A stretch of DNA of 64,000 nt from an uncultured Prevotella sp. (lineage in GTDB: Bacteria; Bacteroidota; Bacteroidia; Bacteroidales; Bacteroidaceae). The notes beneath the pieces were generated by a model. It was not told where the DNA came from. It did no database searches and saw only the letters and a list, made by a program, of their open reading frames with translations. Each line of letters starts with the position of its first letter. Within the stretch, counting starts at the first letter, position 1. A program made the translations under genes and the position numbers. Shown piece by piece: positions 28,569 through 37,599 of the stretch. The stretch is from positions 62,001-126,000 of the forward strand of contig ONQB01000003.1 in NCBI GenBank assembly GCA_900319905.1. The letters are read 5' to 3'.

Positions 28569-30452
28569 ATGACAAAAACAACAGATTTCAACTACGACGT
28601 CATTGTCATCGGCGGCGGGCACGCAGGCTGCGAGGCCGCCTCGGCTGCAGCCAACATGGGGGCCAGAACTTGCCTGGTGACAATGGACATGAACAAGATT
28701 GCACAGATGAGCTGCAATCCTGCCGTTGGCGGTATCGCCAAGGGACAGATCGTGCGGGAGATTGACGCCATGGGCGGACAGATGGCTATGGTCACCGACC
28801 GGACGGCCATACAGTTCAGGATGCTCAACAAAGGCAAAGGTCCCGCCGTATGGTCGCCACGCGCACAATGCGACAGAGGAAAGTTTATATGGGAATGGCG
28901 ACACACGCTCGACCACATTCCCAACCTTGACATTTGGCAGGACCAGGCCAGCGAGCTTCTCGTGGAGAACGGCGAGGCCGTGGGCATCACCACAATCTGG
29001 GGGGTAACCTTCAGAGCCAAGGCCGTGGTCATCACAGCGGGTACCTTCCTCAACGGTCTCATGCATATCGGACATCACAAAGTGCCGGGTGGCAGATGCG
29101 CCGAACCTGCTTCCTATCATCTTACCGAGAGCATCACGCGATGGGGTGTCAGGGCTGGCAGAATGAAAACGGGCACACCGGTGCGGCTGGACAAGCGTAC
29201 CATTCATTTCGAAGATACAGAAGAACAGCCGGGGGACACCGATTTCCATCAGTTCAGCTACATGGGGGTGCAGCATGCCCTAAAGCAGCTACCTTGTTGG
29301 ACGTGCGAGACCAACGAAAGGGTGCACGAAATTCTACGCAGCGACCTGGCCAATTCCCCACTCTACAACGGCCAGATACAAAGCACGGGACCGCGGTACT
29401 GTCCGTCGATAGAGACCAAGCTCGTGACGTTTCCCGGTCGTGACCATCACCCACTCTTCATAGAACCCGAAGGTGAGGACACCAACGAGATGTATCTCAA
29501 CGGCTTCTCTTCGTCGATGCCCATGGAGACTCAACTCAGGGCACTGCATGAGATCCCGGCACTGCGTGACGTGAAAGCCTATCGTCCGGGGTACGCCATC
29601 GAATATGATTATTTCGACCCCACACAACTCAAACACTCCTTGGAGAGCAAAGTCATTCCAGGACTGTTTCTCGCCGGACAGGTCAACGGCACCACCGGCT
29701 ATGAGGAAGCCGCAGGCCAGGGACTGATGGCAGGTGTCAATGCCGCCCTCTACTGCGCAGGCAGCGAGCCTATCGTTCTGAAGCGCGACGAGGCATACAT
29801 CGGCGTACTCATCGACGACCTGACGACAAAAGGCGTGGACGAGCCCTACCGCATGTTCACATCGAGAGCCGAATACCGCATTCTGCTGAGACAGGACAAT
29901 GCAGACGCCCGCCTCACAGAAATGTTCTACCATTTAGGACTGGTCAAACGCGACCGCTACGACCATTGGCTGGAGAAGAAAGAAGCGGTCGAAAGAATCG
30001 TCTCCTTCTGCGACAACACCAACGTCAAACCAGCAGACATCAACAGCGCCTTGGAAGCGCTCGGGACCACACCACTCCACTTTGGCTGCAAAATTTCAGA
30101 ACTCATCGGCCGTCCGCAAATCACAATGGATAAGCTCGCCAGCATTATACCATCACTGAAAGAACAACTGGAAGCACCGGTCAATCGCAAGAAAGAAATT
30201 GCCGAAGCAGCGGAAATTCAAATCAAATATAAAGGGTACATTGCCCGCGAGATGGTAGTGGCAGAAAAAATGCGACGCTTAGAGAACATCCGCATCAAAG
30301 GGCACTTCAAATACAGCGAACTGCACGAGATCAGCACAGAGGGCAGACAGAAATTGGAGCGCATCGATCCGGACACGCTTGCAGAAGCCAGCCGAATACC
30401 CGGTGTATCCCCCAGCGACATCAACGTACTGCTCGTTTTAATGGGACGATAA
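28569..30452 (+). CDS. mnmG: tRNA uridine 5-carboxymethylaminomethyl modification enzyme MnmG
   Basis: With MnmE, MnmG makes cmnm5U34 in tRNA wobble positions. The 627-residue FAD protein has VIVIGGGHAGCEAA at the N-terminus, the family signature CNPAVGGIAKGQIVREIDAMGG, and GLFLAGQVNGTTGYEEAAGQG before the C-terminal helical domain. ATG 28569 is the only reasonable start; the earlier TTG at 28560 lies inside the -7 element. It is divergent from sdhC and followed by a parS-like site and apt. Confidence 0.97.
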   Translation: MTKTTDFNYDVIVIGGGHAGCEAASAAANMGARTCLVTMDMNKIAQMSCNPAVGGIAKGQIVREIDAMGGQMAMVTDRTAIQFRMLNKGKGPAVWSPRAQCDRGKFIWEWRHTLDHIPNLDIWQDQASELLVENGEAVGITTIWGVTFRAKAVVITAGTFLNGLMHIGHHKVPGGRCAEPASYHLTESITRWGVRAGRMKTGTPVRLDKRTIHFEDTEEQPGDTDFHQFSYMGVQHALKQLPCWTCETNERVHEILRSDLANSPLYNGQIQSTGPRYCPSIETKLVTFPGRDHHPLFIEPEGEDTNEMYLNGFSSSMPMETQLRALHEIPALRDVKAYRPGYAIEYDYFDPTQLKHSLESKVIPGLFLAGQVNGTTGYEEAAGQGLMAGVNAALYCAGSEPIVLKRDEAYIGVLIDDLTTKGVDEPYRMFTSRAEYRILLRQDNADARLTEMFYHLGLVKRDRYDHWLEKKEAVERIVSFCDNTNVKPADINSALEALGTTPLHFGCKISELIGRPQITMDKLASIIPSLKEQLEAPVNRKKEIAEAAEIQIKYKGYIAREMVVAEKMRRLENIRIKGHFKYSELHEISTEGRQKLERIDPDTLAEASRIPGVSPSDINVLLVLMGR

Positions 30453-30489
30453 GACATAGGAAATACACACTTCGGTGAAACGGCCAATT

Positions 30490-30505
30490 TGTTTCACGTG
30501 AAACT
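30490..30505. other. parS: parS-like centromere site 1
   Basis: TGTTTCACGTGAAACT matches the widely conserved ParB-binding site TGTTTCACGTGAAACA at 15 of 16 positions, with the 14-base palindrome GTTTCACGTGAAAC intact. It lies between the mnmG stop and the apt start. Confidence 0.85.
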
Positions 30506-30551
30506 AAAAGGCCGTAAATCGTTGAAAACAATCAAAATAGACATAAAAGAA

Positions 30552-31091
30552 ATGGAACAAACAAACAAGGACATCTTAATTTCGAACCTTAGGACCATAC
30601 CCAACTGGCCGATCAAGGGAGTCAATTTCCGCGATGTCACCACCCTATTCAAGAGTAGCCAATGCGTAAAGATCATTAGCGACGAAATGTACAACCTTTA
30701 TAAAGACAAAGGTATCACCAAAATCGTCGGCATCGAAAGCAGAGGCTTCGTCATGAGCTCGGCAGCCGCAATCAGACTGGGCGCCGGAATCGTGCTTTGC
30801 AGAAAACCCGGCAAGCTGCCCTGCGAGACCATACAGGAGAGTTATGCCAAAGAATACGGCATCGACACCATTGAAATTCACAAAGACGCCATCAATGAGA
30901 ATGACGTGGTACTCCTCCACGACGATCTTCTCGCTACGGGAGGAACGATGAAAGCGGCCTGCGACCTCGTCAGAAAATTCCATCCGAAACGCATCTACTG
31001 CAACTTTATCATGGAACTGGCCACCGAGTTTCCGGAAACACGCAACAGCTTCGATAAAGACATCGAAATCACAAGTCTGCTAAAATTCTAA
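30552..31091 (+). CDS. apt: Adenine phosphoribosyltransferase
   Basis: Purine salvage enzyme converting adenine and PRPP to AMP in the cytosol. From ATG 30552 the product is 179 residues, the normal length. The PRPP loop VVLLHDDLLATGGTMKAA and the segment IVGIESRGFVMSSAAA are diagnostic. A longer frame from TTG 30489 would translate through the parS-like palindrome and gives no family-like residues, so it is rejected. A strong terminator follows. Confidence 0.95.
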   Translation: MEQTNKDILISNLRTIPNWPIKGVNFRDVTTLFKSSQCVKIISDEMYNLYKDKGITKIVGIESRGFVMSSAAAIRLGAGIVLCRKPGKLPCETIQESYAKEYGIDTIEIHKDAINENDVVLLHDDLLATGGTMKAACDLVRKFHPKRIYCNFIMELATEFPETRNSFDKDIEITSLLKF

Positions 31092-31125
31092 GACAAATAT
31101 CATCACAACTATATATAAATAATGT

Positions 31126-31157
31126 AAGCCTGGAAGAAAATTCTTCCGGGCTTTTTT
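31126..31157 (+). terminator. Terminator after apt
   Basis: AGCCTGGAAGAA pairs with TTCTTCCGGGCT (one G-T pair), followed by six T. Confidence 0.9.
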
Positions 31158-31904
31158 CGTGCCTACAAAAAACACCATCAACAAGACCGAAGAAAAACAA
31201 ACGTCAAATAGAAAGGCAATGATCATTCAGAGACGACCGAAATATTGTCATAACACTTATTCATCAAAAGCTCATTTAAAAGAACAGGGAGGCATAATGA
31301 AATACGCGGTCCACCCTATCTAAAGAATTCGGCGAGCCATCCCACATGATTCATAGAGATGATTATTCACACGAATAGCAACGAATTGCCATGAATGTCT
31401 CTATATAATTTTAATTGATGAATTCTTTATGGTCAATTCCTGATCATCCAATGTTTCAAAAAAGCAGAGTGAGTGATCACGAATAATGCAGGCTAAGACA
31501 ATGAAGGAATAAAGTAGAAACTCAATCAGACCTATTCCATACGTTGATTTTCACAGAACACAGATTAGTGAAGAAGAATATCAATATTGAGCGTTCAAGA
31601 GTCCCACATGTTTCTTTGATACAACAAAAGACTAAAAGTTACTCTAAATATTATCCAGACAGATCATAAGCAGAAATGTTCTTCTACTCCAAACATTATC
31701 TAACCGTAGAATGACAAACATACTAAATGAGAATAGCGGAGATTAAAATTACTCTCCTTCATTGGGCAAGAGTGAATCACCATAAGCTACACAGAAATTA
31801 TAAAGGACGCCTACAAGTGAAGACCGTCCACGTTCAAAGAGACAAGATACTTAAGAGAGATGATAATAATTCATAAAGCAGGCAAGCATGTTGAGAATAT
31901 TTAG

Positions 31905-31912
31905 TAACTTTG
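31905..31912 (+). promoter_or_regulatory. -7 promoter element for uvrC
   Basis: TAACTTTG followed by C, about 120 bases upstream of the uvrC ATG. The second parS-like site would then lie within the uvrC leader. Confidence 0.55.
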
Positions 31913-31977
31913 CTGAAGGGAGAAACAAGGACACCCAGCAAGGCAACTTTAACTCTCCCAACGAATGATGGCCAAAA

Positions 31978-31993
31978 AGTTTCACGTGAAACT
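31978..31993. other. parS: parS-like centromere site 2
   Basis: AGTTTCACGTGAAACT is a perfect 16-base palindrome whose inner 14 bases equal the parS core GTTTCACGTGAAAC. It sits 38 bases upstream of uvrC and 1.5 kb from site 1. Confidence 0.82.
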
Positions 31994-32031
31994 ACAAGCG
32001 CCAAGATGCCAATAAATAAGCGACTTACGTC

Positions 32032-33888
32032 ATGACAAGAGAAGAAAATGAAAAGAGGCTGGCATACCTGAAGAACATTGTTCTGAACATGCCAGAGAAG
32101 CCAGGAAGCTACCAATATTATGATGACCTGCGTGAGAATGGAGGTACAATCATCTATGTAGGCAAGGCGAAGAACTTGAAAAGGAGAGTATCGAGTTACT
32201 TTCATAAGGAGGTGGACAGGTACAAGACCAAAGTGCTTGTGAGCAAGATCAGAGACATCAGTTACACGGTAGTCAACACGGAAGAAGATGCCTTGTTGCT
32301 GGAGAACGCCCTCATCAAAAAGTATAACCCCCGATACAATGTATTACTGAAGGATGGGAAAACATACCCAAGCATCATCGTCACAAACGAATGGTATCCA
32401 CGCATCTTCAAGACGCGGCATATCAACAAGAAGTTAGGAACCTACTTTGGTCCCTACCCTCATATTGCATCCATGTACAGCTTATTGGACATCATAAAAA
32501 AGGTATTTAAGCCGCGCACTTGCCGGCAGCCCATCACTGAGGAAGGCGTCAAACTGGGCAAATATAAGCCATGTTTGGAGTATCATATACACAATTGTGA
32601 CGGATGCTGCATCGGCAAACAAAGCCGGGAAGAATACCTTGAAAACATTCGTCAGGCCAAAGAGGTGCTGAAAGGCAATACACGTGAGTTGAGTGAGGCG
32701 CTTTATCAGATGATGATGAAGAAGGCACAAGAACTGAAATTTGAAGAGGCAGAAAAGATCAAGCAACGCATTCAGTTGCTGCAAGACTTCGTTGCAAAGA
32801 GCGAGGTCGTCAGTCACACCATTACCGATGTTGACGTCTTCACCATCACAGACGACGACAACAAGCGAAATGCCTATATCAACTATATACACGTAAAGAA
32901 CGGTACCATCAACCAAAGCTTTACGTATGAATACAAACGCAAGCTGGAAGAGAGCGATCAAGAACTGCTATTGCAAGCTATTCCAGAGATAAGAGAGCGG
33001 TTTGGCAGCACTGCAAAGGAGATTCTCGTACCATTTGAGATTGAATGGAAGTTGAAAGATGCGTCTTTCTTCGTGCCACAAAGAGGCGATAAACACCATC
33101 TTCTTGAACTCTCAGAGATGAACGGAAAGCAATATAGGTTTGACCGTTTGAAGCAGGCTGAGAAGCTCAATCCCGAACAAAAGCAGACGCGTCTCATGAA
33201 AGAACTGCAGACAAAACTCCATTTAGAGAAATTGCCTTACCAGATAGAATGTTTCGACAACTCCAATATCTCTGGTACGGATGCCGTAGCAGGCTGCATA
33301 GTATACAAAGGGATGAAGCCGTCCCGTAAGGATTATCGTAAATATAATATCAAGACCGTGGTAGGACCAGATGATTACGCGTCCATGCAAGAGGTGGTGA
33401 GACGCCGCTATGGTCGCATGATTGAAGAAGGTGCTACCCTACCCGACCTCATCATCACAGATGGCGGAAAAGGCCAAATGGACGTCGTAAGAGAGGTTGT
33501 AGAAGACGAGCTTCATCTCAACATTCCCATAGCAGGTCTGGCTAAAGACGATCGACACAGAACCAATGAACTGTTGTTTGGCTTCCCACCGCAAGTCGTT
33601 GGTTTAAAGACAGATAGCGAACTATTCCATATTCTTACACAGATACAGGATGAAGTCCACCGCTACGCCATCACGTTCCATAGGGACAAGCGGTCCAAGC
33701 ATGCCCTTCATTCTGAATTGGATGATATCAAGGGCATTGGCAGCAAAACGGCAGAAGCTTTGTTGAAGGCTTTTAAGTCAGTTAAGAACATAAAGGGTGC
33801 AACTTGTGAACAACTTGCTACCACAATAGGACCTGCAAAAGCAAAGATTGTCTTTGAACACTTTGAAAATCAGCGGGAGCAGTCATAA
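32032..33888 (+). CDS. uvrC: Excinuclease ABC subunit C
   Basis: Nuclease of nucleotide excision repair that makes both incisions at UvrB-bound damage. The 618-residue product has an N-terminal GIY-YIG domain (GSYQYYDD...IIYVGKAKNLKRR), a UVR UvrB-binding motif near 220-240 (KKAQELKFEEAEKIKQRI), the RNase H-like nuclease from about 405 (ECFDNSNISG, LIITDGGKGQMD) and two helix-hairpin-helix motifs at about 562-610 (LDDIKGIGSKTAEALL). ATG 32032 is the only good start. Confidence 0.97.
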   Translation: MTREENEKRLAYLKNIVLNMPEKPGSYQYYDDLRENGGTIIYVGKAKNLKRRVSSYFHKEVDRYKTKVLVSKIRDISYTVVNTEEDALLLENALIKKYNPRYNVLLKDGKTYPSIIVTNEWYPRIFKTRHINKKLGTYFGPYPHIASMYSLLDIIKKVFKPRTCRQPITEEGVKLGKYKPCLEYHIHNCDGCCIGKQSREEYLENIRQAKEVLKGNTRELSEALYQMMMKKAQELKFEEAEKIKQRIQLLQDFVAKSEVVSHTITDVDVFTITDDDNKRNAYINYIHVKNGTINQSFTYEYKRKLEESDQELLLQAIPEIRERFGSTAKEILVPFEIEWKLKDASFFVPQRGDKHHLLELSEMNGKQYRFDRLKQAEKLNPEQKQTRLMKELQTKLHLEKLPYQIECFDNSNISGTDAVAGCIVYKGMKPSRKDYRKYNIKTVVGPDDYASMQEVVRRRYGRMIEEGATLPDLIITDGGKGQMDVVREVVEDELHLNIPIAGLAKDDRHRTNELLFGFPPQVVGLKTDSELFHILTQIQDEVHRYAITFHRDKRSKHALHSELDDIKGIGSKTAEALLKAFKSVKNIKGATCEQLATTIGPAKAKIVFEHFENQREQS

Positions 33889-34130
33889 AGGCAGCCAATA
33901 AAAACAAAGTTTCGTAGAATGACGTCATCATCAGGCTAATGATCCACAGTCGGCATAGTAGAGAACAACAAGATGTATCTGTCAGAGATTTTCATGTGTT
34001 TTTAACATTGTGAGTGCCAACATTTGCAACGATATTGCCTACAAGTCAAAATGAGGCCCGTAATGAGATAGATAAAGTAAGTCATTGAATCCCAAAAGAT
34101 TACACGAAAGCATATTTCAAAAAGCGTATC

Positions 34131-34240
34131 AAGCCAATGGAATATCGCCGAAAAGCCAATGGAATATCGCCGAAAAGCCAACGGCATATCGCCGATAAGC
34201 CAACGGCACATCGGCGAGAAGCCAACGGCATAACGGCGAA
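34131..34240. repeat. 22-base tandem array, five units
   Basis: Five exact-length 22-base units with core AAGCCAACGG and CATATCGCCG, showing small substitutions, lie in the 645-base gap between uvrC and dtd. The remaining gap (33889-34534) is AT-rich with no gene seen. The reverse frame across it gives only a repeated peptide. Confidence 0.92.
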
Positions 34241-34499
34241 AAGGTAACATAATAATATCAAGATCGCATACAAAACAAGCTGAAAAGAGACATTCAGAAC
34301 GAAAATGAGAAGACAACATACAGAAGATTGTCGGATGATTCATCAAAACAGAGGAGAAAACGTGACAAAGATTTGTATACTATTTTCCATATAAAAATCA
34401 TTTGATAGACGACAAGCAGCAAAAGCAATGCGTATAAGAATCCATCGTGTAGAAGCAAAGATTTTGCAAGAAAAATGTCGCCATCTCGAATTAATTGCA

Positions 34500-34507
34500 T
34501 AAATTTG
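34500..34507 (+). promoter_or_regulatory. -7 promoter element for dtd
   Basis: TAAATTTG, 28 bases upstream of the dtd ATG. Confidence 0.5.
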
Positions 34508-34534
34508 TAGAGAACAAAAGAAGAAGCAACAAAC

Positions 34535-34987
34535 ATGCGAATAGTGATACAGCGCGTAGCCCACGCCTCAGTGACCATTGAAGGAAACGTAAAAGCCAGC
34601 ATAGGCAAAGGCTATCTCATCTTACTGGGTATAGAATCAGAGGATGGAGAAGAAGACATACAATGGTTGGTAAAGAAAATCATCGGCCTGAGAATCTTCG
34701 ATGACGCCAATGGAGTCATGAATCTCAGCATAGGAGATATAGGTGGTGATATCATCGTCGTGAGCCAGTTCACGCTCATGGCAAGCACCAAGAAGGGCAA
34801 CCGACCCAGTTGGATCAAGGCCGCTCCCCACTCCATCTCCATCCCACTCTACGAGCGTTTCTGCCAAGAGCTACAAGCTGCCTTCGGGAAACCTATCGGC
34901 ACCGGTGAATTCGGAGCTGACATGAAAGTAGAATTGCTCAACGACGGTCCCGTAACCATCTGCATGGACACAAAAAACAAAGAATAA
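34535..34987 (+). CDS. dtd: D-aminoacyl-tRNA deacylase
   Basis: Removes D-amino acids (and Gly) wrongly charged to tRNA. The 150-residue protein has MRIVIQRVAHASVTI at the N-terminus, the active-site SQFTLMAS segment, and GEFGADMKVELLNDGPVTI with the Gly-cis-Pro proofreading motif. It starts a tight cluster with the MazG-like gene (6-base gap) and deoC. Confidence 0.95.
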   Translation: MRIVIQRVAHASVTIEGNVKASIGKGYLILLGIESEDGEEDIQWLVKKIIGLRIFDDANGVMNLSIGDIGGDIIVVSQFTLMASTKKGNRPSWIKAAPHSISIPLYERFCQELQAAFGKPIGTGEFGADMKVELLNDGPVTICMDTKNKE

Positions 34988-34993
34988 AGCATT

Positions 34994-35332
34994 ATGGACA
35001 AGACACCCATCACAATCGAAGAAGCTCAACACCAGGTAGACCAATGGATTAAGACGTATGGTGTGCGTTATTTCAATGAGCTCACCAACATGACCGTCCT
35101 CACGGAAGAAGTAGGTGAGCTGGCAAGGGTGATGGCACGCAAATACGGAGAACAGAGCTTCAAACCAGGCGAGAAAGACAATCTGGACGAGGAGATGGCA
35201 GACATCCTATGGGTACTCTGTTGCCTCGCCAATCAGACCGGCGTCAATCTCACCGAAGCTTTCAAAAAATCATTGGAGAAAAAGACAAAAAGAGATGCCG
35301 AAAGGCACAAAAACAACCCCAAACTGAGATAA
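34994..35332 (+). CDS. MazG-like nucleotide pyrophosphohydrolase
   Basis: A 112-residue cytosolic member of the MazG-like all-alpha NTP pyrophosphohydrolases. The metal-binding pattern LTEEVGELARV...LDEEMADILWVLCCLA (ExxE...ExxD) is complete. It is expected to remove aberrant or excess nucleotides; the specific nucleotide is unknown. It sits between dtd and deoC. Confidence 0.88.
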   Translation: MDKTPITIEEAQHQVDQWIKTYGVRYFNELTNMTVLTEEVGELARVMARKYGEQSFKPGEKDNLDEEMADILWVLCCLANQTGVNLTEAFKKSLEKKTKRDAERHKNNPKLR

Positions 35333-35372
35333 AGTCACATAAAGAAAATCAATTTCAAGAAAGGAAAAACTT

Positions 35373-36320
35373 ATGGGAACAATTAAAGAAAAGGTCAACA
35401 AGGACATACAGGCCCAGCGCTCAAAGGGTCTTATTGAGAAGAGCAAGATAGACCAGGCGTTTGCAAAATACAACCTCAACGTAGACGAACAAGAGGTAAA
35501 AGAGGCCGTGAAGAAAATCATTGCCGAGAAAGTGCCTGAGAACGATACCATTGACGTGAAGAAGTTCCTGTTGGGCAGTGTCGAGCTGACCAGTCTTCAC
35601 ACCACAGACACCGAGGAAAGCATCCTTTCAATGGTAGAAAAGGTAAACAAGTTCGACGCCACCTATCCCGACCTGCCCCACGTTGCCACCATCGTCACCT
35701 ATCCTAACTTCACACACCTGGTACGCAACACCCTGGAAGTAGACGGTGTAGAAATAGCCGTTGTTTCGGGCAGTTTCCCAAGCTCTCAGACGTTCATGGA
35801 GGTAAAGGTAGCTGAGACGGCCCTTGCGCTCAGAGACGGTGCTACAAACGTAGATATCGTATTGCCCGTGGGCAAGTTCCTGAGTGAAGACTATGAAGGC
35901 GTAGCAGATGACATTAACGAGCTTAAGCAGACCTGCGGAGATGTTCCTATGAAGGTTATTCTTGAGACCTGCGACCTCGGAAGTCTCTCCAACGTGAAGA
36001 AAGCTGCCATCCTCTCCATGTATTCGGGCGCAGACTATATCAAAACATCTACCGGCAAGGAGAAGGCAGGAGCTACACCTGAAGGCGTTTACGTGATGTG
36101 CCAGGCTATTAAGGAATACTACGATGAAACAGGTATCATCATTGGCATTAAACCCGCTGGTGGCATCAATACAGTAATAGATGCCATCATCTACTACACG
36201 ATCGTTAAGGAAATCTTAGGTGAAGAATGGCTCACCAACGAGCTGTTCCGCCTGGGTACCTCCAGACTTACCAATCTCCTGCTTAGTGAGGTATTAGGCA
36301 AAGAAATCAAGTGGTATTAA
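35373..36320 (+). CDS. deoC: Deoxyribose-phosphate aldolase
   Basis: Splits 2-deoxyribose 5-phosphate into acetaldehyde and glyceraldehyde 3-phosphate in deoxynucleoside catabolism. The Schiff-base Lys lies in YIKTSTG, with VDIVLPVG, VILETCDLG and GIKPAGGIN around the barrel. At 315 residues it is longer than classical DeoC because of an N-terminal extension of about 70 residues. It is the last gene of the dtd cluster, 40 bases after the MazG-like gene. Confidence 0.95.
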   Translation: MGTIKEKVNKDIQAQRSKGLIEKSKIDQAFAKYNLNVDEQEVKEAVKKIIAEKVPENDTIDVKKFLLGSVELTSLHTTDTEESILSMVEKVNKFDATYPDLPHVATIVTYPNFTHLVRNTLEVDGVEIAVVSGSFPSSQTFMEVKVAETALALRDGATNVDIVLPVGKFLSEDYEGVADDINELKQTCGDVPMKVILETCDLGSLSNVKKAAILSMYSGADYIKTSTGKEKAGATPEGVYVMCQAIKEYYDETGIIIGIKPAGGINTVIDAIIYYTIVKEILGEEWLTNELFRLGTSRLTNLLLSEVLGKEIKWY

Positions 36321-36369
36321 TCCCCAAAATCCCCGATTTGATCGAAGAGTAAGGAACGAAAAAGGGACA

Positions 36370-36506
36370 TAACAAAATTGGAGAAGTTCAGAAGTAAAGA
36401 AGTCCAGAAGTTCAGTCAAATGCATAAGTATCAGATAATAGGGTGACACTTTAGTAATGACAGAACTCCTGGACTTCTGAACTCCTGGACTTCTACAATT
36501 TTGATA
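36370..36506. repeat. Inverted-repeat element copy B
   Basis: Same family as the element at 23058: CAAAATTGGAGAAG at the left, CTTCTACAATTTTG at the right, GAAGTCC/GGACTTC arms, and the core CAGTCAAATGCATAAGTATC...AGTAATGACA. It fills the convergent gap between deoC and the polyprenyl synthase gene. Confidence 0.9.
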
Positions 36507-36533
36507 ACTTTTTTGTAAGTTATAATAAAAGCG

Positions 36534-37514
36534 TTATTTCTTTCTTTCAATCACATAGTCAAGATAAGCCTTCAGGCTATCCTTCACTGGTCCGTCCTCG
36601 ACATCCATGTCAAGCAAAGCCATACTCTGTGCGTGGAAGTCCCACATGCGTTTTTCTGCATAATCTATACCCCCGTTTGCCTTTGTGAAGGCTACAAGAC
36701 GGCTGATTTCATCTTTCGTCACAATACCATCCTTCACCTTATGAGCCAGAGCAATCATCTCGGCATCATTCGTGGTGTTGAGCGCATAAATCACTGGAAG
36801 GGTCAGCTTACCTTCTGCCATGTCGTTGCCGGTAGGTTTGCCAATCTTTGACTGATCATAATAATCAAAGATATCATCCCTGATTTGGAAAATGATACCT
36901 AAGTTACGGCCAAAGCTCTTCGCATTCTCAACGGTTTCATCGTCAGCACCTGCACTTGAAGTACCAATTGCCGCACATGCCTCAAACAACGCAGCCGTCT
37001 TTTGCTTAATCACCTGATAGTAAGTTTCTTCAGAGAAATCCTTGGAATGAATATTGGACAACTGAAGAATCTCGCCATTTGACAACGTGCGTCCAAGTTC
37101 AGCTAAGTATCTTACGATGACTTCCTTATGAGTGTAACTGATATGAAGCAAAGCCGTTGAGAGAATATAGTCACCAACCAAGACAGCAACTTTGTTGCCA
37201 TAGAGATTGTTGACAGAAGCCTGTCCACGTCGCTCCGCACTCTCATCCACCACATCGTCATGAACCAACGAAGCGGTATGGAGCAGTTCCAAGCCGACAG
37301 CAGCATGTAAGGTAACGTCGCTCACCTCGCCTACAGCCTTCGCACAAAGCAATATAAGCATAGGACGCATACGTTTACCCGAGCGTTGCTTGATGTGGTC
37401 AAGCGCTTGCTGCAGAAGGCCGTCAGTATGAGTTAAAGCATGGTCGAACAACTCGTTGAAATCGTTCAATTCTGACTCAATGGGCTGCTTTATAACTGAT
37501 AAGTAATCCATCAT
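36534..37514 (-). CDS. Polyprenyl diphosphate synthase
   Basis: Trans-prenyltransferase that lengthens isoprenoid diphosphates, most likely for the menaquinone side chain. The 326-residue protein has both Asp-rich motifs: the first in LVHDDVVDESAERRG and the second in FQIRDDIFDYYD. Resembles IspB/octaprenyl-type enzymes; chain length is not certain. ATG 37514 or the adjacent ATG 37511 may be used. It is divergent from polA. Confidence 0.92.
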   Translation of the reverse strand: MMDYLSVIKQPIESELNDFNELFDHALTHTDGLLQQALDHIKQRSGKRMRPMLILLCAKAVGEVSDVTLHAAVGLELLHTASLVHDDVVDESAERRGQASVNNLYGNKVAVLVGDYILSTALLHISYTHKEVIVRYLAELGRTLSNGEILQLSNIHSKDFSEETYYQVIKQKTAALFEACAAIGTSSAGADDETVENAKSFGRNLGIIFQIRDDIFDYYDQSKIGKPTGNDMAEGKLTLPVIYALNTTNDAEMIALAHKVKDGIVTKDEISRLVAFTKANGGIDYAEKRMWDFHAQSMALLDMDVEDGPVKDSLKAYLDYVIERKK

Positions 37515-37528
37515 GATTTAATTTGCTA

Positions 37529-37536
37529 CAAAATTA
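37529..37536 (-). promoter_or_regulatory. -7 promoter element for the polyprenyl synthase
   Basis: Minus-strand TAATTTTG, 15 bases upstream of the ATG. Confidence 0.5.
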
Positions 37537-37599
37537 CGGTTTTTATAGGAGATTATAGCCATTTTTTCGTAATTTTACGGGAAAAATAAAGCTAATAAA

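Larger units (their letters stand above)
31158..32031. other. Gene-free AT-rich region bearing parS site 2
   Basis: About 870 bases with no credible gene on either strand. It holds one exact DnaA-box match (TTATTCACA, 31363-31371), a one-mismatch TTATCCAGA (31651-31659), an AT-rich stretch near 31403-31431, the uvrC promoter element and the second parS-like site. An origin-proximal control region is possible but the DnaA-box evidence is thin. Confidence 0.5.

Noticed and set aside
30489-30551. N-terminal extension of apt from TTG 30489
   Set aside because: It translates through the parS-like palindrome and makes the enzyme longer than usual; ATG 30552 gives a standard N-terminus.
31834-32205. 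Minus-strand frame of 123 codons overlapping the start of uvrC
   Set aside because: It overlaps a firm gene and its promoter, with no recognisable domain.
34002-34346. Minus-strand frame of about 114 codons upstream of dtd
   Set aside because: Its middle is only the translated 22-base repeat and the rest shows no domain or signal.
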